This document shows positions 18,554 through 29,154 of a stretch of 64,000 nt of DNA, piece after piece; position 1 is the first letter of the stretch; every line of letters begins with the position of its first letter. The translations under genes were made by a program, and so were the position numbers. The notes beneath the pieces were generated by a model, which saw nothing but the letters and a program-made list of their open reading frames with translations, was not told the origin of the DNA and made no database searches. This DNA is from Aciditerrimonas ferrireducens. Its GTDB lineage: Bacteria > Actinomycetota > Acidimicrobiia > Acidimicrobiales > UBA8190. The stretch is from NCBI RefSeq assembly GCF_023130475.1, contig NZ_JAKHEX010000007.1, forward strand, positions 1 through 64,000. Direction: 5' to 3'.

Positions 18554-18559
18554 TATTCT
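18554..18559 (+). promoter_or_regulatory. -10 box TATTCT, leaderless start of the cysteine desulfurase
   Basis: TATTCT ends exactly 6 bases before the GTG at 18566 and is the most AT-rich hexamer of this region. Confidence 0.55.
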
Positions 18560-18565
18560 CGCCCC

Positions 18566-19798
18566 GTGGACCCCCGGACCCCGGCCCCGCCGGCTTCCTC
18601 CCCTTCCCGGGCCTACCTCGACCACGCGTCGACCGCGCCCCTTCGCCCCGAGGCAATCGCGGCGCTTCGCGACCTGCTCGACCTGGCGGGCCAGCTCGGG
18701 GACCCAGGGCGCCTCCACGTCGAGGGCCGAACGGCCCGGGACCTCCTCGAACAGGCCCGGAGCCAGGTCGCGGCCTGGCTAGGGGTCGGCAGCCGGCAGG
18801 TCGTCTTCACCTCCTCGGCCACCGAGGCCATCCACAGCGCCGTCCACGGGGCGATCACCCGGGCCCCAGGCCGACCGATCCTCCTGGCACCGGTCGAGCA
18901 CAGCGCGGTGCAGCGAGCCAGCGCCCGGGCGGCCCCCACCGTGGCCCTGCCGGTCGACCGCCGTGGGCGGGTCGCGCCGGAGGCGGTGGCCGAGGCCCTG
19001 GGGCGAGCCGGAGCCGACGGCGGGCAGCCGGCTGCTGCCCTGGTCCACTGCCAGCTGGTCAACCACGAGCTCGGCACCCTCCAGCCGGTGGCCGAGATCG
19101 CCCAGGTCTGTCGGCGCGCCGGCGTCCTGCTCCACGTCGACGCGGCGGCCGCTGCTGGGCACCTGCCGGTCGCCTTCGAAGAGCTCGGGGCGGACCTGCT
19201 CTCGGTGAGCGGTCACAAGCTCGGCGGTCCGCCGGGGATCGGCTGCCTGGTCCTCCGCCGGGGCCTCCGGCTCCCCCCGCTGTTGCTCGGCGGCGACCAG
19301 GAGCGGGCCCGGCGGGCCGGCCTGGAGAACCTCCTCGGTGCGGTCGGCCTCGGCGCGGCCGTCGCTGCCCTCGGTGACCGGCGGGCTCAGCAGGACGAGG
19401 CCACTCGGCAGCGGACCCTCGTCGCCACCCTCCAGGCGGCTGCCCTGGCCGTGCCCGGCGTCCAGGTGCTCGGCGAGCCCGACCCCGACCAGCGGGCCCC
19501 CCACCTCCTCTGCCTGGGGCTCGAAGGGGTCGAGGCCGAACCGGTCCTCTTGGCCCTGGACCAGGCCGGGGTGGCCTGCCACTCCGGCTCCTCGTGCGCG
19601 TCCGAGGCCCTGGCACCCTCCCCGGTCCTCGCGGCGATCGGCGTCGACGCCGACCGTTCCCTGCGACTCTCGGTCGGCTGGTCCACCACCCAGGACGAGG
19701 TGGCGGCCTTCACCCGGGCGTTCGGCCCCGCCCTCGCCCGCCTCCGAGCGCTCCGCGCCGCGCTGGCCGACCCCGACGGCCCGGGGCCTGGGCGCTGA
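18566..19798 (+). CDS. cysteine desulfurase (NifS/IscS family, PLP dependent)
   Basis: A 410-residue class V aminotransferase-fold enzyme that would take sulfur from cysteine as an enzyme-bound persulfide. Key elements are YLDHASTAPLRPEA, TSSATEAIHSAVHG, the PLP-lysine Lys218 in SVSGHKLGGP and the catalytic Cys344 in HSGSSCAS. The HSGSSCAS loop is of the long IscS/NifS type, not the SufS type. No scaffold, mnmA or suf gene is adjacent, so whether it serves Fe-S clusters or tRNA thiolation is unknown. It appears to be monocistronic and starts leaderless at a GTG. Confidence 0.9.
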   Translation: MDPRTPAPPASSPSRAYLDHASTAPLRPEAIAALRDLLDLAGQLGDPGRLHVEGRTARDLLEQARSQVAAWLGVGSRQVVFTSSATEAIHSAVHGAITRAPGRPILLAPVEHSAVQRASARAAPTVALPVDRRGRVAPEAVAEALGRAGADGGQPAAALVHCQLVNHELGTLQPVAEIAQVCRRAGVLLHVDAAAAAGHLPVAFEELGADLLSVSGHKLGGPPGIGCLVLRRGLRLPPLLLGGDQERARRAGLENLLGAVGLGAAVAALGDRRAQQDEATRQRTLVATLQAAALAVPGVQVLGEPDPDQRAPHLLCLGLEGVEAEPVLLALDQAGVACHSGSSCASEALAPSPVLAAIGVDADRSLRLSVGWSTTQDEVAAFTRAFGPALARLRALRAALADPDGPGPGR

Positions 19799-19853
19799 AC
19801 CGAGCGACCCTCGAGGGCACGAGGCCCCCTCCTGCGGGGTCCCCCTGACCGGG

Positions 19854-20798
19854 TCAGCGCCCGGTCGTCGAGGGCCCGAGGCCGCTCGCCTGGGCCACCG
19901 CCTCGGCCTTCCGCACCGCCGCCGGGACCGGCAGGTGGAGCTGGCCGTCCACCTTTTCGATGGTGCTGGCGAACGCGGCCAGGGTGTCGGTGGAGGCGTG
20001 GTCGGCCAGCGCCGCGTCGAACTGGCTGGCCGCCTGGGACAGGCTGCCGTCCTGGGCCAGCATGGAGCCCAGGAAGAGCCGCGGTCCAGGGTCGCTTGGA
20101 TCCTCGGCCACCGCCTTGGCCTCCTCGCTCTGCCCCGCCGAGACCAGCGCAGGTCGACGTGCCCGCACCCCCGCGGCGTACTCCAGCCACCCGGCCTCCG
20201 AGAGGGCCTCCTCCTCGGTGGGCTCCAGCTGCAGCACCGCACGGTAGGCGGCCAGGGCGGTCGCTGGCTGCCCCTCCAGCAGGGCCTCCTCGGCCTGGTC
20301 CAGCAGGCGCTGGACATGCTGGCCCTTCGTGAGGGTGATGGACCCGGTCACCGGTTGCCCGGGCAGTCCGACGCCCAGGTCCGAGCTCACCAGGACCACG
20401 GCGGCCGCGGCGAAGCAGGCCAAGGCCCCGACGACGAACCAGCGTCGCCGCCGCCACCGCCACCGCCGCCGCGAGGAACCCCCCTCGGCCGACCCGGCCG
20501 CCGGCTCCTCGCCCCGAGCGGGTTCGTCCCTCGGGGTCGGCCCGTCAGCGCTCGGCGCGCCAGGGGCCTGGCTCGGGGCGGTCCCGGCCTCGGTTCGGCC
20601 CTCCAGGAGTCGCAGCACCTCGGCAGCCCGGGCCGTGTAACGGGCCCGGAGGGCCTCGTAGTCGGCCGGCTCGATGTCCCCGGCCTCCCGCTCCCGCTCG
20701 AGGTCAGTCAGGGAGCGCAGCAGGAAAGCCCGCTCCTCTTCGAGGGCCTGCCGGTCCCCCTCCCCGGTGTTCCCCAGGGCCACCTCGGTCCGGCTCAC
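19854..20798 (-). CDS. CcmI-like TPR protein of cytochrome c maturation
   Basis: A 314-residue protein with a coiled N-terminal part (LEEERAFLLRSLTDLERERE), a Gly/Pro-rich linker, one transmembrane helix (WFVVGALACFAAAAVVLVS) and an outer TPR-like domain (QAEEALLEGQPATALAAYRAVLQLEPTEE split over two helices). This is the arrangement of the apocytochrome-binding CcmI/NrfG arm. The usual second N-terminal helix of CcmI is absent. The GTG start overlaps the ccmH stop by 4 bases and has GGTGGAG upstream. It is last of the ccm operon. The CcmI label rests on position and TPRs more than on sequence. Confidence 0.72.
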   Translation of the reverse strand: MSRTEVALGNTGEGDRQALEEERAFLLRSLTDLEREREAGDIEPADYEALRARYTARAAEVLRLLEGRTEAGTAPSQAPGAPSADGPTPRDEPARGEEPAAGSAEGGSSRRRWRWRRRRWFVVGALACFAAAAVVLVSSDLGVGLPGQPVTGSITLTKGQHVQRLLDQAEEALLEGQPATALAAYRAVLQLEPTEEEALSEAGWLEYAAGVRARRPALVSAGQSEEAKAVAEDPSDPGPRLFLGSMLAQDGSLSQAASQFDAALADHASTDTLAAFASTIEKVDGQLHLPVPAAVRKAEAVAQASGLGPSTTGR

Positions 20799-21373
20799 GG
20801 CCCGGGCTCCACCGGCCGGCCGGTCTCTGGCGACCCGTGGGTCCTGCCGTTCCCCGCAGCACCAGCCATGGCCGCCAGGGCCGCACGCACCAGGGCCTCG
20901 TCGTCGGCCTCCACCGCCACGGCCGCCGCCCGACTGCGCCGCCAGAGGAAGCCGCCGAGCGCGCCCGCCGCGACCACCCCGGCCAGCCCCGGTAGGACCC
21001 AGACCAGCAGGGTCGGCCCGCTCGTCGGCGGATCCAGCAAGATCGCCGTGCCGTAGCGGCTGATCAGGTACTGCTCGACTTCCGTCGGCGTCTGTCCCTC
21101 GTCGATCCGCCGCACGATGGTGTGCCGGACGGCGATGGCCGTCGGCGCGGTGGACACGGCCACCGAAAGGTCGTCGCAGCTCGGGCACTTGATATCCCGC
21201 TCCAAGGTGGCGATCTCCTGGGCCCGTGGGCTGCCGCTCGGCCGGTGCCAGCCGACGACCAGCGCCACGGCCACCGCGACCGCCAGGACGATCCAGGCAG
21301 CCCGCTCGAACGCGGGCCGCCGCAGGGATCGCCGGGGGACCTCCGAACTGGCCAGGCCAGCAGCGCTCGTCAT
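20795..21373 (-). CDS. ccmH: cytochrome c-type biogenesis protein CcmH
   Basis: A 192-residue membrane-anchored thiol oxidoreductase that reduces the haem-binding cysteines of apocytochrome c. It has an N-terminal transmembrane helix (AWIVLAVAVAVALVVGW), the redox pair Cys63-Pro-Ser-Cys66 followed by DDLSVAVS, the family segment IVRRIDEGQTPTEVEQYLISRYG, and a C-terminal helix (LVWVLPGLAGVVAAGALGGFLW). The family motif LRCxxCQ is IKCPSCDD here, a mild change. Both ends overlap neighbours by 4 bases. Confidence 0.9.
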   Translation of the reverse strand: MTSAAGLASSEVPRRSLRRPAFERAAWIVLAVAVAVALVVGWHRPSGSPRAQEIATLERDIKCPSCDDLSVAVSTAPTAIAVRHTIVRRIDEGQTPTEVEQYLISRYGTAILLDPPTSGPTLLVWVLPGLAGVVAAGALGGFLWRRSRAAAVAVEADDEALVRAALAAMAGAAGNGRTHGSPETGRPVEPGP

Positions 21374-21978
21374 CCGAAGCTCCGCTCTGCTCGGGCCAGC
21401 TGGCGGTCCAGGAAACTCGTGGTCACCGCCCCGTAGATGTGGGCCGCCACCACCCCGGTCGGGGAGATCAGGAACGTCTCGGGCGGCGAGGTCACCCCGT
21501 AGGCGAGGGCGATCTTCGTTCCCGGGTCCGTCAGGGTCGGCCAGGTGGCACCCTCGGCCCGCTGGAAGGCGGCTGCGGCCGCGTCGGTGTCCTCGAAGAC
21601 CACCGAGACCAGCAGCGGGCCGCCGGCCTGGCGGTGCTGGTAGGCGAAGGCCACCAGCTCGGGCTCTTCCTCCTGGCAGGGCACGCACCAACTGGCGAAG
21701 AAGTTCAGGATGACCCAGCGACCCCGCTCGGCAGCCAAGGAGAAGCGCTGACCGGTGACGGTGGTCGTCGAAATCGGCGGCGCCTGGTGCCCCACCAAGG
21801 GGCTCAGGGCCTCTTCCGCCTGGTAGGAGGGCCGGGTGGCCAGCACCGCCACGACCGCCACCACGACCACCAAGGCGATGCCCGCCACCCACCGGGCGGT
21901 CCGCCGCCGGCGGGGCCGGCCCCCTCCGGGGGCGGGGGGCGCGGCGGTCGCCGAGGAGGGTGCGACCTCGGTGGTCAT
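21370..21978 (-). CDS. ccmG: TlpA/CcmG-type membrane-anchored thioredoxin
   Basis: A 202-residue protein with one N-terminal transmembrane helix (WVAGIALVVVVAVVAVLA) and a thioredoxin-fold domain holding WCVPC in NFFASWCVPCQEEEPEL. It contains the TSPPETFLI cis-proline segment typical of CcmG/ResA. It should keep the CcmH or apocytochrome thiols reduced outside the membrane. The ATG at 21978 is chosen because it gives the same ATGA overlap with ccmF as found at every other junction of the operon; an ATG at 21990 is possible. Confidence 0.88.
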   Translation of the reverse strand: MTTEVAPSSATAAPPAPGGGRPRRRRTARWVAGIALVVVVAVVAVLATRPSYQAEEALSPLVGHQAPPISTTTVTGQRFSLAAERGRWVILNFFASWCVPCQEEEPELVAFAYQHRQAGGPLLVSVVFEDTDAAAAAFQRAEGATWPTLTDPGTKIALAYGVTSPPETFLISPTGVVAAHIYGAVTTSFLDRQLARAERSFG

Positions 21979-24092
21979 CGCCCGAGCCACCCCAGTCCCC
22001 AGGGCCGCCGCCCACTAGCTGCCCGGTCATCGGACGGCCCGGCCCGGCTGGTCACTGGGACCGGCGAGGCGTCCGGCGCCTCGGCTTCCTCCGCGACCAA
22101 CCGCCGCCCTCCGGGCCCCGCCCCGGGCTGGAACGACGTCGGATCGGTGGGCCGGCGCCGCCGTCCGGGGAGCAGCGCCAGGACGGAGCCCACCACGAGC
22201 ATGAAGCCCCCCACCCACAACCAGGCCACCAGGGGCTGGATGGTCACCCCGATGGTCACTGGCCCGTTCGCCACCAGGTCACCGTTCTTCGCCGTCGGCA
22301 GCGCGTCCACCGTCAGGTAGACGTCCCGGAACGGGGTCGAGGAGAGCGCTGGCGTCCCCACCGGGTCCTGGTCGTTCCCGAACGACGAGACCGCCGGCTT
22401 GAGCACCCCGTGGCCCGCCACCGCCACGTCCAGCTCCGTGGCGCTGCGGGCCGGGGTCTGGACCTGCCGCATGCCCAGGTAGGTGAGCCGCTGGCCGTCG
22501 AAGGTGGCCGACTGTCCCGGCCGCAGCTCCAGCTGGGTCCGGTGGGCGTAGGCCGTGGCCGCCGTCAGGCCGATGGCGATCACCACCACCCCCAGGTGCA
22601 CCACCATCCCGCCGTTCGCCCGCCCCAGGAACCCCCGCCACCACCCCACCCCGTGGCGATGGGCCGCCCGGGCCGCCAGGACGAGCTGCCGGACGTTGGC
22701 CGCCGCCGCCATGCCCCCCAGGCCGAAGGCCAGCAGCGGCACCAGGCCCCGAACCCCAGCCGCCACCAGGACCAGCACGACCGCCCCGCCGAACCAGGCC
22801 GGCAGCAGCAAGCGGTGCCGCAGCGTCCCGGCCGTGGCCTTCCGCCAGGGCAGGGCCGGACCGATCCCCATGAGGACCAGCAGGCAGATGGCGATCGGCA
22901 TGGTCATGGTGGCGAAGAACGGGGCGCCCACCGTGACCTGCTGGCCGCTGAAGGCCTCGTAGAGCAGAGGGAAGAGGGTGCCGAGCAGGATGACGAAGGC
23001 CAGCAGGACGAAGAGCAGGTTGTTCACCAGAAACGCGCCCTCCCGGCTCAAGGGCGCGTCGATGGTGCCGGGGGCCCGCAGCCGGTCGCCACGCCACGCG
23101 ATCAGCCCGACCCCCAAGGCCACCACCACTCCGAAGAGACCCAGCAGCTCGGGTCCGATGGTCGAGTCGCTGAACGCGTGCACCGAGGCCACCACCCCCG
23201 AGCGGGTCAGGAACGTCCCGAGGATGGTCAGGCAGAACGTGGCGATCACCAGCGAGAGGTTCCAGACCCGCAGCAAGCCCCGGCGCTCCTGGACCAGCAC
23301 CGAGTGCAGGTAGGCCGTGGCCGTCAGCCAGGGCAGCACCGCGGCGTTCTCCACCGGGTCCCATCCCCAGAAACCGCCCCAGCCGAGCACCTGGTAGGAC
23401 CACCACGCTCCCAGCAGGATCCCCAGGGTCAGGCACCCCCAGGCGAACAGGGTCCAGCGCCGCGTGGCGACCTGCCACCCCTCGCCGAGCCGGCCCGTGA
23501 TCAAGGAGGCCACGGCGAAGGAGAACGGCACCGTGAAGCCGACGAACCCGAGGTAGAGCAGCGGCGGGTGCACGGCCACCAGGACGTTGTCCTGCAGGAG
23601 GGAGTTCGGGCCCAGGCCGTTGCTGGGCACCGGGCCGGTGACGTGCACGAACGGGTTGGCCGGCCCGACCAGCAGTGCGAAGAAGAAGACCGCCACCCCG
23701 AGGGAGACCAACGTCGCCCAGCCCACCAGCTCGTCCTCTGCCCGCCGTCGGAACCGCCAGGCCATGGCCGCCACGTACCCCGCCAGGACAGCAGCCCACA
23801 GCAGGAGCGAGCCGGCCAGCGCCGACCAGAGCCCCGTGATGGAGAAGAGCAGGGGGGTCTGCCGGCTGTTGTTGTCCGCCACGTAGGCGATCCGGAAGTC
23901 GTGGGTCAGCAGGGCGTGCTCCAAGGCCCCCACGGCAATCACCGCTCCCAGCAGCATCAGCCAGGCGTAGGTCTTGCCGCTCTTGATCAGGTCGGGCCGG
24001 TGCCGCAGCAGGCCGACCGCCAGGACTCCCATGCCCACCACGCCGGCCACCAGGGCCAGCAGCTCGCCGGTCCAGCCCAGGGCCGCGTTCAC
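21975..24092 (-). CDS. ccmF: haem lyase CcmF
   Basis: A 705-residue polytopic protein that attaches haem to apocytochrome c. The tryptophan-rich WWD haem-handling motif is WGGFWGWDPVENAAVLPWL. The nearby histidine segments LVAVHPPLLYLGFVG and TRSGVVASVHAFSDS are also conserved. About 15 hydrophobic segments and an outer domain near the C-terminus match the family size. The GTG start overlaps the ccmE stop by 4 bases. All expected landmarks are intact. Confidence 0.93.
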   Translation of the reverse strand: MNAALGWTGELLALVAGVVGMGVLAVGLLRHRPDLIKSGKTYAWLMLLGAVIAVGALEHALLTHDFRIAYVADNNSRQTPLLFSITGLWSALAGSLLLWAAVLAGYVAAMAWRFRRRAEDELVGWATLVSLGVAVFFFALLVGPANPFVHVTGPVPSNGLGPNSLLQDNVLVAVHPPLLYLGFVGFTVPFSFAVASLITGRLGEGWQVATRRWTLFAWGCLTLGILLGAWWSYQVLGWGGFWGWDPVENAAVLPWLTATAYLHSVLVQERRGLLRVWNLSLVIATFCLTILGTFLTRSGVVASVHAFSDSTIGPELLGLFGVVVALGVGLIAWRGDRLRAPGTIDAPLSREGAFLVNNLLFVLLAFVILLGTLFPLLYEAFSGQQVTVGAPFFATMTMPIAICLLVLMGIGPALPWRKATAGTLRHRLLLPAWFGGAVVLVLVAAGVRGLVPLLAFGLGGMAAAANVRQLVLAARAAHRHGVGWWRGFLGRANGGMVVHLGVVVIAIGLTAATAYAHRTQLELRPGQSATFDGQRLTYLGMRQVQTPARSATELDVAVAGHGVLKPAVSSFGNDQDPVGTPALSSTPFRDVYLTVDALPTAKNGDLVANGPVTIGVTIQPLVAWLWVGGFMLVVGSVLALLPGRRRRPTDPTSFQPGAGPGGRRLVAEEAEAPDASPVPVTSRAGPSDDRAASGRRPWGLGWLGR

Positions 24093-24646
24093 CGCTGCGC
24101 GACCCCCGTGGCGCTCGTGCCCTTCGGCAGCGGCCCGTCCCGCGACGGGAGGTAGTTCCCCGTGTGGTCCACGATCACTTCGTGCGAGACGAACGTGGAG
24201 CCGACGAAGGTGCCTTGGACGATCACCGGGATGCCCACCTGGAAGAGCTGCGGTGGCTCCCCGATGTTCTCCACGGCGATCCGGTCCCGGCCCTCGGCCA
24301 CCGTGAAGTCCACGATGTCGCCCTGGTGGTGGACCGTGCCCGGTTGCACGATCCCCTTCAGCCGGAACGTCCGACCGGCCAGCTTCGTCTTGTCGGCCAG
24401 GGCTTGGCGCACCGTCACGTAGTAGTCCAGGGATGTGCCGATGCCCTTGTAGAGCAGGAAACCGGCGGCGCCGGCCAGCACGACCGCCACGGCCCACAGC
24501 CGCCAGCTGGCCCGCCGGCGAACCCGGGGGGGCGCCGCCCCCCTGCCTGGCGGCGTCGGAGCCAGCCAGTTCCCGTCCCGGCTCCCCTCGGGCCCGGACG
24601 CCCCCGACGGGGTGCCTCCGCTCGGCGGGGCCTGCAGCTCGGTCAC
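24089..24646 (-). CDS. ccmE: haem chaperone CcmE
   Basis: A 185-residue protein with an N-terminal Pro/Gly-rich cytoplasmic tail, one transmembrane helix (LWAVAVVLAGAAGFLLYKG) and an OB-fold domain. The covalent haem site is His161 in the HxxxY motif (HTGNY), so this is the His-type CcmE and not the Cys variant seen in some archaea and bacteria. Conserved RLKGIVQPGTV and VPVIVQGTF-like strands are present (here GIPVIVQGTF). The GTG start overlaps ccmD by 4 bases. Confidence 0.92.
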   Translation of the reverse strand: MTELQAPPSGGTPSGASGPEGSRDGNWLAPTPPGRGAAPPRVRRRASWRLWAVAVVLAGAAGFLLYKGIGTSLDYYVTVRQALADKTKLAGRTFRLKGIVQPGTVHHQGDIVDFTVAEGRDRIAVENIGEPPQLFQVGIPVIVQGTFVGSTFVSHEVIVDHTGNYLPSRDGPLPKGTSATGVAQR

Positions 24647-24777
24647 GCCCCGCCCTCCCGCCGCCGACGAAGCTCTGCCACTGCCCGCTCCAGCCGTCGC
24701 CGCCGGAAGGCCAACGTCACGCCGTAGACGGCCAGCACGCCCAGGGCCACGATGTAGCCAGCGTCGATGTAGCTCAT
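24643..24777 (-). CDS. ccmD: small haem exporter subunit CcmD
   Basis: A 44-residue membrane protein, easily missed by length cut-offs. It has one helix (AGYIVALGVLAVYGVTLAF) followed at once by an arginine-rich cytoplasmic tail, the topology of CcmD, which helps release holo-CcmE from CcmABC. It sits between ccmC and ccmE as expected, has AGGAGG before its ATG, and overlaps both neighbours by 4 bases. Confidence 0.85.
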   Translation of the reverse strand: MSYIDAGYIVALGVLAVYGVTLAFRRRRLERAVAELRRRREGGA

Positions 24778-25626
24778 CCCTGCCTCCTGGCGCTCGACGG
24801 CGCTGCCCACCCCGGCGTGTCCTGGGCCTGGAGCACCCCGGGCAGCACGGGCACGTCCCGGCCCGCCGGCTCGCCCGCCCCGAGCACGACGCCGCTTGGC
24901 ACCTCGGCCCCCGGTGCCGCCTCGGCGTGCCGATCGGCCAGCGCCACCTCCAGCTCGTGGGCCTCCAGCTCGGCCCGCAGGGCTTCGATCCGCAGGGCGG
25001 TGGCCAGCATCCACGCGAAGACCAAGGTGAAGGCCACGAAGCCCAAGAGCATGGTGGCCGTGCCACCAGCTCACCGAGAAGTAGACGATCGGGACGTCGA
25101 GCAGGGCCACCAGGGCGGCGATGGCCGACCGCCGGGCCCGCGTGTCCGGGTCCGCCGGGACGCGCCGCAGCGCCAAGTAGCCGAGGAGCAGCACCAGCAG
25201 CAGGGCCGACGAGGTCAGTCGGGCGTCCCAGGCCCACCACACTCCCCAGGTCGGCCGGCCCCAGATCGACCCCGTGGCCAGGGTCAAGGCGGTGAACACC
25301 GCCCCCACCTCACCGGCCGCCGCTGCCAGCCGGTCCCAGAAGGGGTGTCGAGTCCGGGGCCAGAGCCACAGCACGCTCCCCAGGCCCAGCGCGCCGAAGG
25401 CCAGGTAGAGCGCCACCCAGGCCACCGGCGGATGGACGTACACCAGCCGCACCAGGTTCCCCATGACCTGCGAGGGCGGGGTCACCCACAGGCCCAGCCA
25501 AACCGTCAGGCCCGTGGTCACCACCGCCGCCAGGCCGACCAGCCGCACCGCCCACTCGGCCCGAGGGGACCACGGTCGCACCCCGGCCCCCTCGCCGGCC
25601 CCTCGCTCCTGCACGATGCTCCTCAT
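24774..25626 (-). pseudogene. ccmC: haem transport protein CcmC, frameshifted near 25055 with probable loop deletion
   Basis: CcmC passes haem to CcmE. From 25626 the frame reads YVHPPVAWVALYLAFGALG (first haem-ligand loop), the WWD segment TWGVWWAWDARLTS, then DVPIVYFSVSWWH; after this the frame turns to nonsense. The true last helix, ATMLLGFVAFTLVFAW, continues in another frame and ends in an ATGA overlap with ccmD at 24774. In relatives about 20 residues including a TLHQ motif with the second haem-ligand His stand between WW and this helix. Here they are missing, so the break looks like a deletion of a length not divisible by three. Mis-assembly or a real lesion are both possible. The ATG has AGGAGG upstream. 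Confidence 0.78.
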
Positions 25627-26321
25627 GGCGCCTCCTGGATCGGACCGAAGACCACGACGCCCAGGGCCAGGTAGGCCAGGCTGAACGCCGTCAGCAGCGC
25701 CAGCCAAGGACCGTTGCCGACCACCGGGGCTCCCGACAACGCGCTCGACACATCCCGGCCCCGCAAGGCTGCCTGCCAGAGGTGCGAACCGGCCAGCAGC
25801 ACCGGCACTGCCACCGGCAACAGCAGGAACGGCAGCAGCGTCTCCCGCCCCCGCACGCTCTGGGTCAACGACCCGTAGAGGGTGCCGGCCGCCGCCAGGC
25901 CCACCGTCCCCGCCAGCGAGGCCCCCACCAGCAGCCCGGGCTCCCGGATGCCCGCGCCGTAGAGCAGGTCCACCCCCACACCAAGCAGGACCTCCACGAC
26001 CGCCAGCTCCACGACGACCGCCAGGGTCTTGCCGAGGAACACCCCCGGCGGTTCCAGACCCGAGAGCCGCAGGGTGTCCCGGGCGCCGGGCCCGGCCTCG
26101 ATCGCCGCGCTCCGCTGCACCGCCAGCACGGTGAGGAAGAGCACTGCCACCCAGAACAGGCCAGGCGCCGCCCCGGAGAGGACCCGGTGGTCGGGGCCCA
26201 GGGCGAAGGCGAACAGGAAGAGGACCAGCGCAGCGAAGGGCAGCACCTGATGCAGCAGCACCCGGGAGCGCAGCTCGATCCGCAGGTCCTTCCCGGCGAC
26301 CAGCCAGGCGTCACGCCACAT
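25623..26321 (-). CDS. ccmB: haem exporter permease CcmB
   Basis: A 232-residue six-helix membrane protein, the permease of the CcmAB transporter. Family features are the N-terminal KDLRIELRSRVLLHQVLPF, the SGAAPGLFWVAVLFLTVLAV helix, and ETLLPFLLLPVAVPVLLAG. It overlaps ccmA by 11 bases and ccmC by 4. Length is normal. Confidence 0.9.
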   Translation of the reverse strand: MWRDAWLVAGKDLRIELRSRVLLHQVLPFAALVLFLFAFALGPDHRVLSGAAPGLFWVAVLFLTVLAVQRSAAIEAGPGARDTLRLSGLEPPGVFLGKTLAVVVELAVVEVLLGVGVDLLYGAGIREPGLLVGASLAGTVGLAAAGTLYGSLTQSVRGRETLLPFLLLPVAVPVLLAGSHLWQAALRGRDVSSALSGAPVVGNGPWLALLTAFSLAYLALGVVVFGPIQEAP

Positions 26322-27057
26322 CCCGGCCTCCTGGGCCCCCGGCCACCACCACCGGCGCCTCGTCCTGCCCCTGGCTCGTCGCCCCGGCGCCCCCTTCGGC
26401 CCACCCCTCGGGCCGCCAGACCTCCAGCACCCGGCCCCCGCCGAGGGTCACCACCTGGTCGGCCATCGGCACCACCGTGCTGAGCTCGTGGCTGGCCACC
26501 ACCACCGTCGCCCCACCGGCCGCCGCGTCCTTGATCACCCGGTCCACCAAGGCCCGGCCCGCTTGGTCCAAGGAGGCGTGCGGCTCGTCCAACAGCCACA
26601 GGGCCGGGCGCCTCGCCACCAGGACTGCCAGGTCCACCCGTCGCCGCTGGCCCGCCGACAGGCGCCCGGCAGGGGTTCGTCGCAGCCGACCCCCGAGCCC
26701 GACCACCTCCAGCGCCAGGCCGACCCGCCCCAGGTCGCCCCGAGCCGCCCGCAGGGCGAAGCGGACGTTCTCCTCCACCGTCAACTCGTCGTAAAGAGCG
26801 GCCGCGTGCCCCACCATCCCCACCAGGTGCCGCACCTGTCGGCGGTCGCTCCGCAGGTCCACCCCCAGGACCTGCCCCTCGCCCCCGCTCAGCGGCAACA
26901 GGCCGGCCAGGACCCGCAGCACGCTGGTCTTCCCGGCACCGTTCGCACCGGCCAGCACCACCACCTCGCCCGGCTCGGCCACCAGGTCCACCCCGGCCAG
27001 AGCCGGGAACCGACCGGCCAGGGCGACAGCGCCACGGAGGCAGAGGGCGGGGGGCAT
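26311..27057 (-). CDS. ccmA: haem exporter ATP-binding protein CcmA
   Basis: A 248-residue ABC ATPase, first gene of the cytochrome c maturation operon. Walker A is GANGAGKTS, the signature is LSAGQRRRVDLAV, and Walker B is LWLLDEPHASLD, with the switch His in VVASHE. The LSAGQRRR form is typical of CcmA. With CcmB it powers release of haem-loaded CcmE. Transcription probably begins at the TAGCAT box just after the gmd terminator. Confidence 0.9.
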   Translation of the reverse strand: MPPALCLRGAVALAGRFPALAGVDLVAEPGEVVVLAGANGAGKTSVLRVLAGLLPLSGGEGQVLGVDLRSDRRQVRHLVGMVGHAAALYDELTVEENVRFALRAARGDLGRVGLALEVVGLGGRLRRTPAGRLSAGQRRRVDLAVLVARRPALWLLDEPHASLDQAGRALVDRVIKDAAAGGATVVVASHELSTVVPMADQVVTLGGGRVLEVWRPEGWAEGGAGATSQGQDEAPVVVAGGPGGRDVA

Positions 27058-27066
27058 GGCGGCCCT

Positions 27067-27072
27067 ATGCTA
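27067..27072 (-). promoter_or_regulatory. -10 box TAGCAT of the ccm operon
   Basis: TAGCAT lies 9 bases before the ccmA ATG on the minus strand, directly after the gmd terminator hairpin. It marks an independent promoter for the nine-gene operon. Confidence 0.5.
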
Positions 27073-27073
27073 C

Positions 27074-27112
27074 GAGGCTCGTCCGTCGGCGCACCAAGCG
27101 CGCCGACGGGCC

Positions 27113-27114
<2 letters not shown>
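27074..27114 (-). terminator. strong hairpin terminator after gmd
   Basis: A perfect 10-bp stem (CCGTCGGCGC / GCGCCGACGG, 27083-27109) with a 7-base loop is extended by an outer GAGGC/GCCTC pairing. It begins at the gmd stop codon and stops short of the ccm promoter. No T-run follows. Confidence 0.65.

Positions 27115-29150
<2,036 letters not shown>

Positions 29151-29154
<4 letters not shown>

Noticed and set aside
21960-24155. Very long open frame on the plus strand opposite ccmF (and similar ones opposite addAB, ccmI and valS)
   Set aside because: Composition is dominated by Arg, Gly, Pro, Gln and His with no domain motif, as expected from high GC at third positions of the real gene on the other strand.
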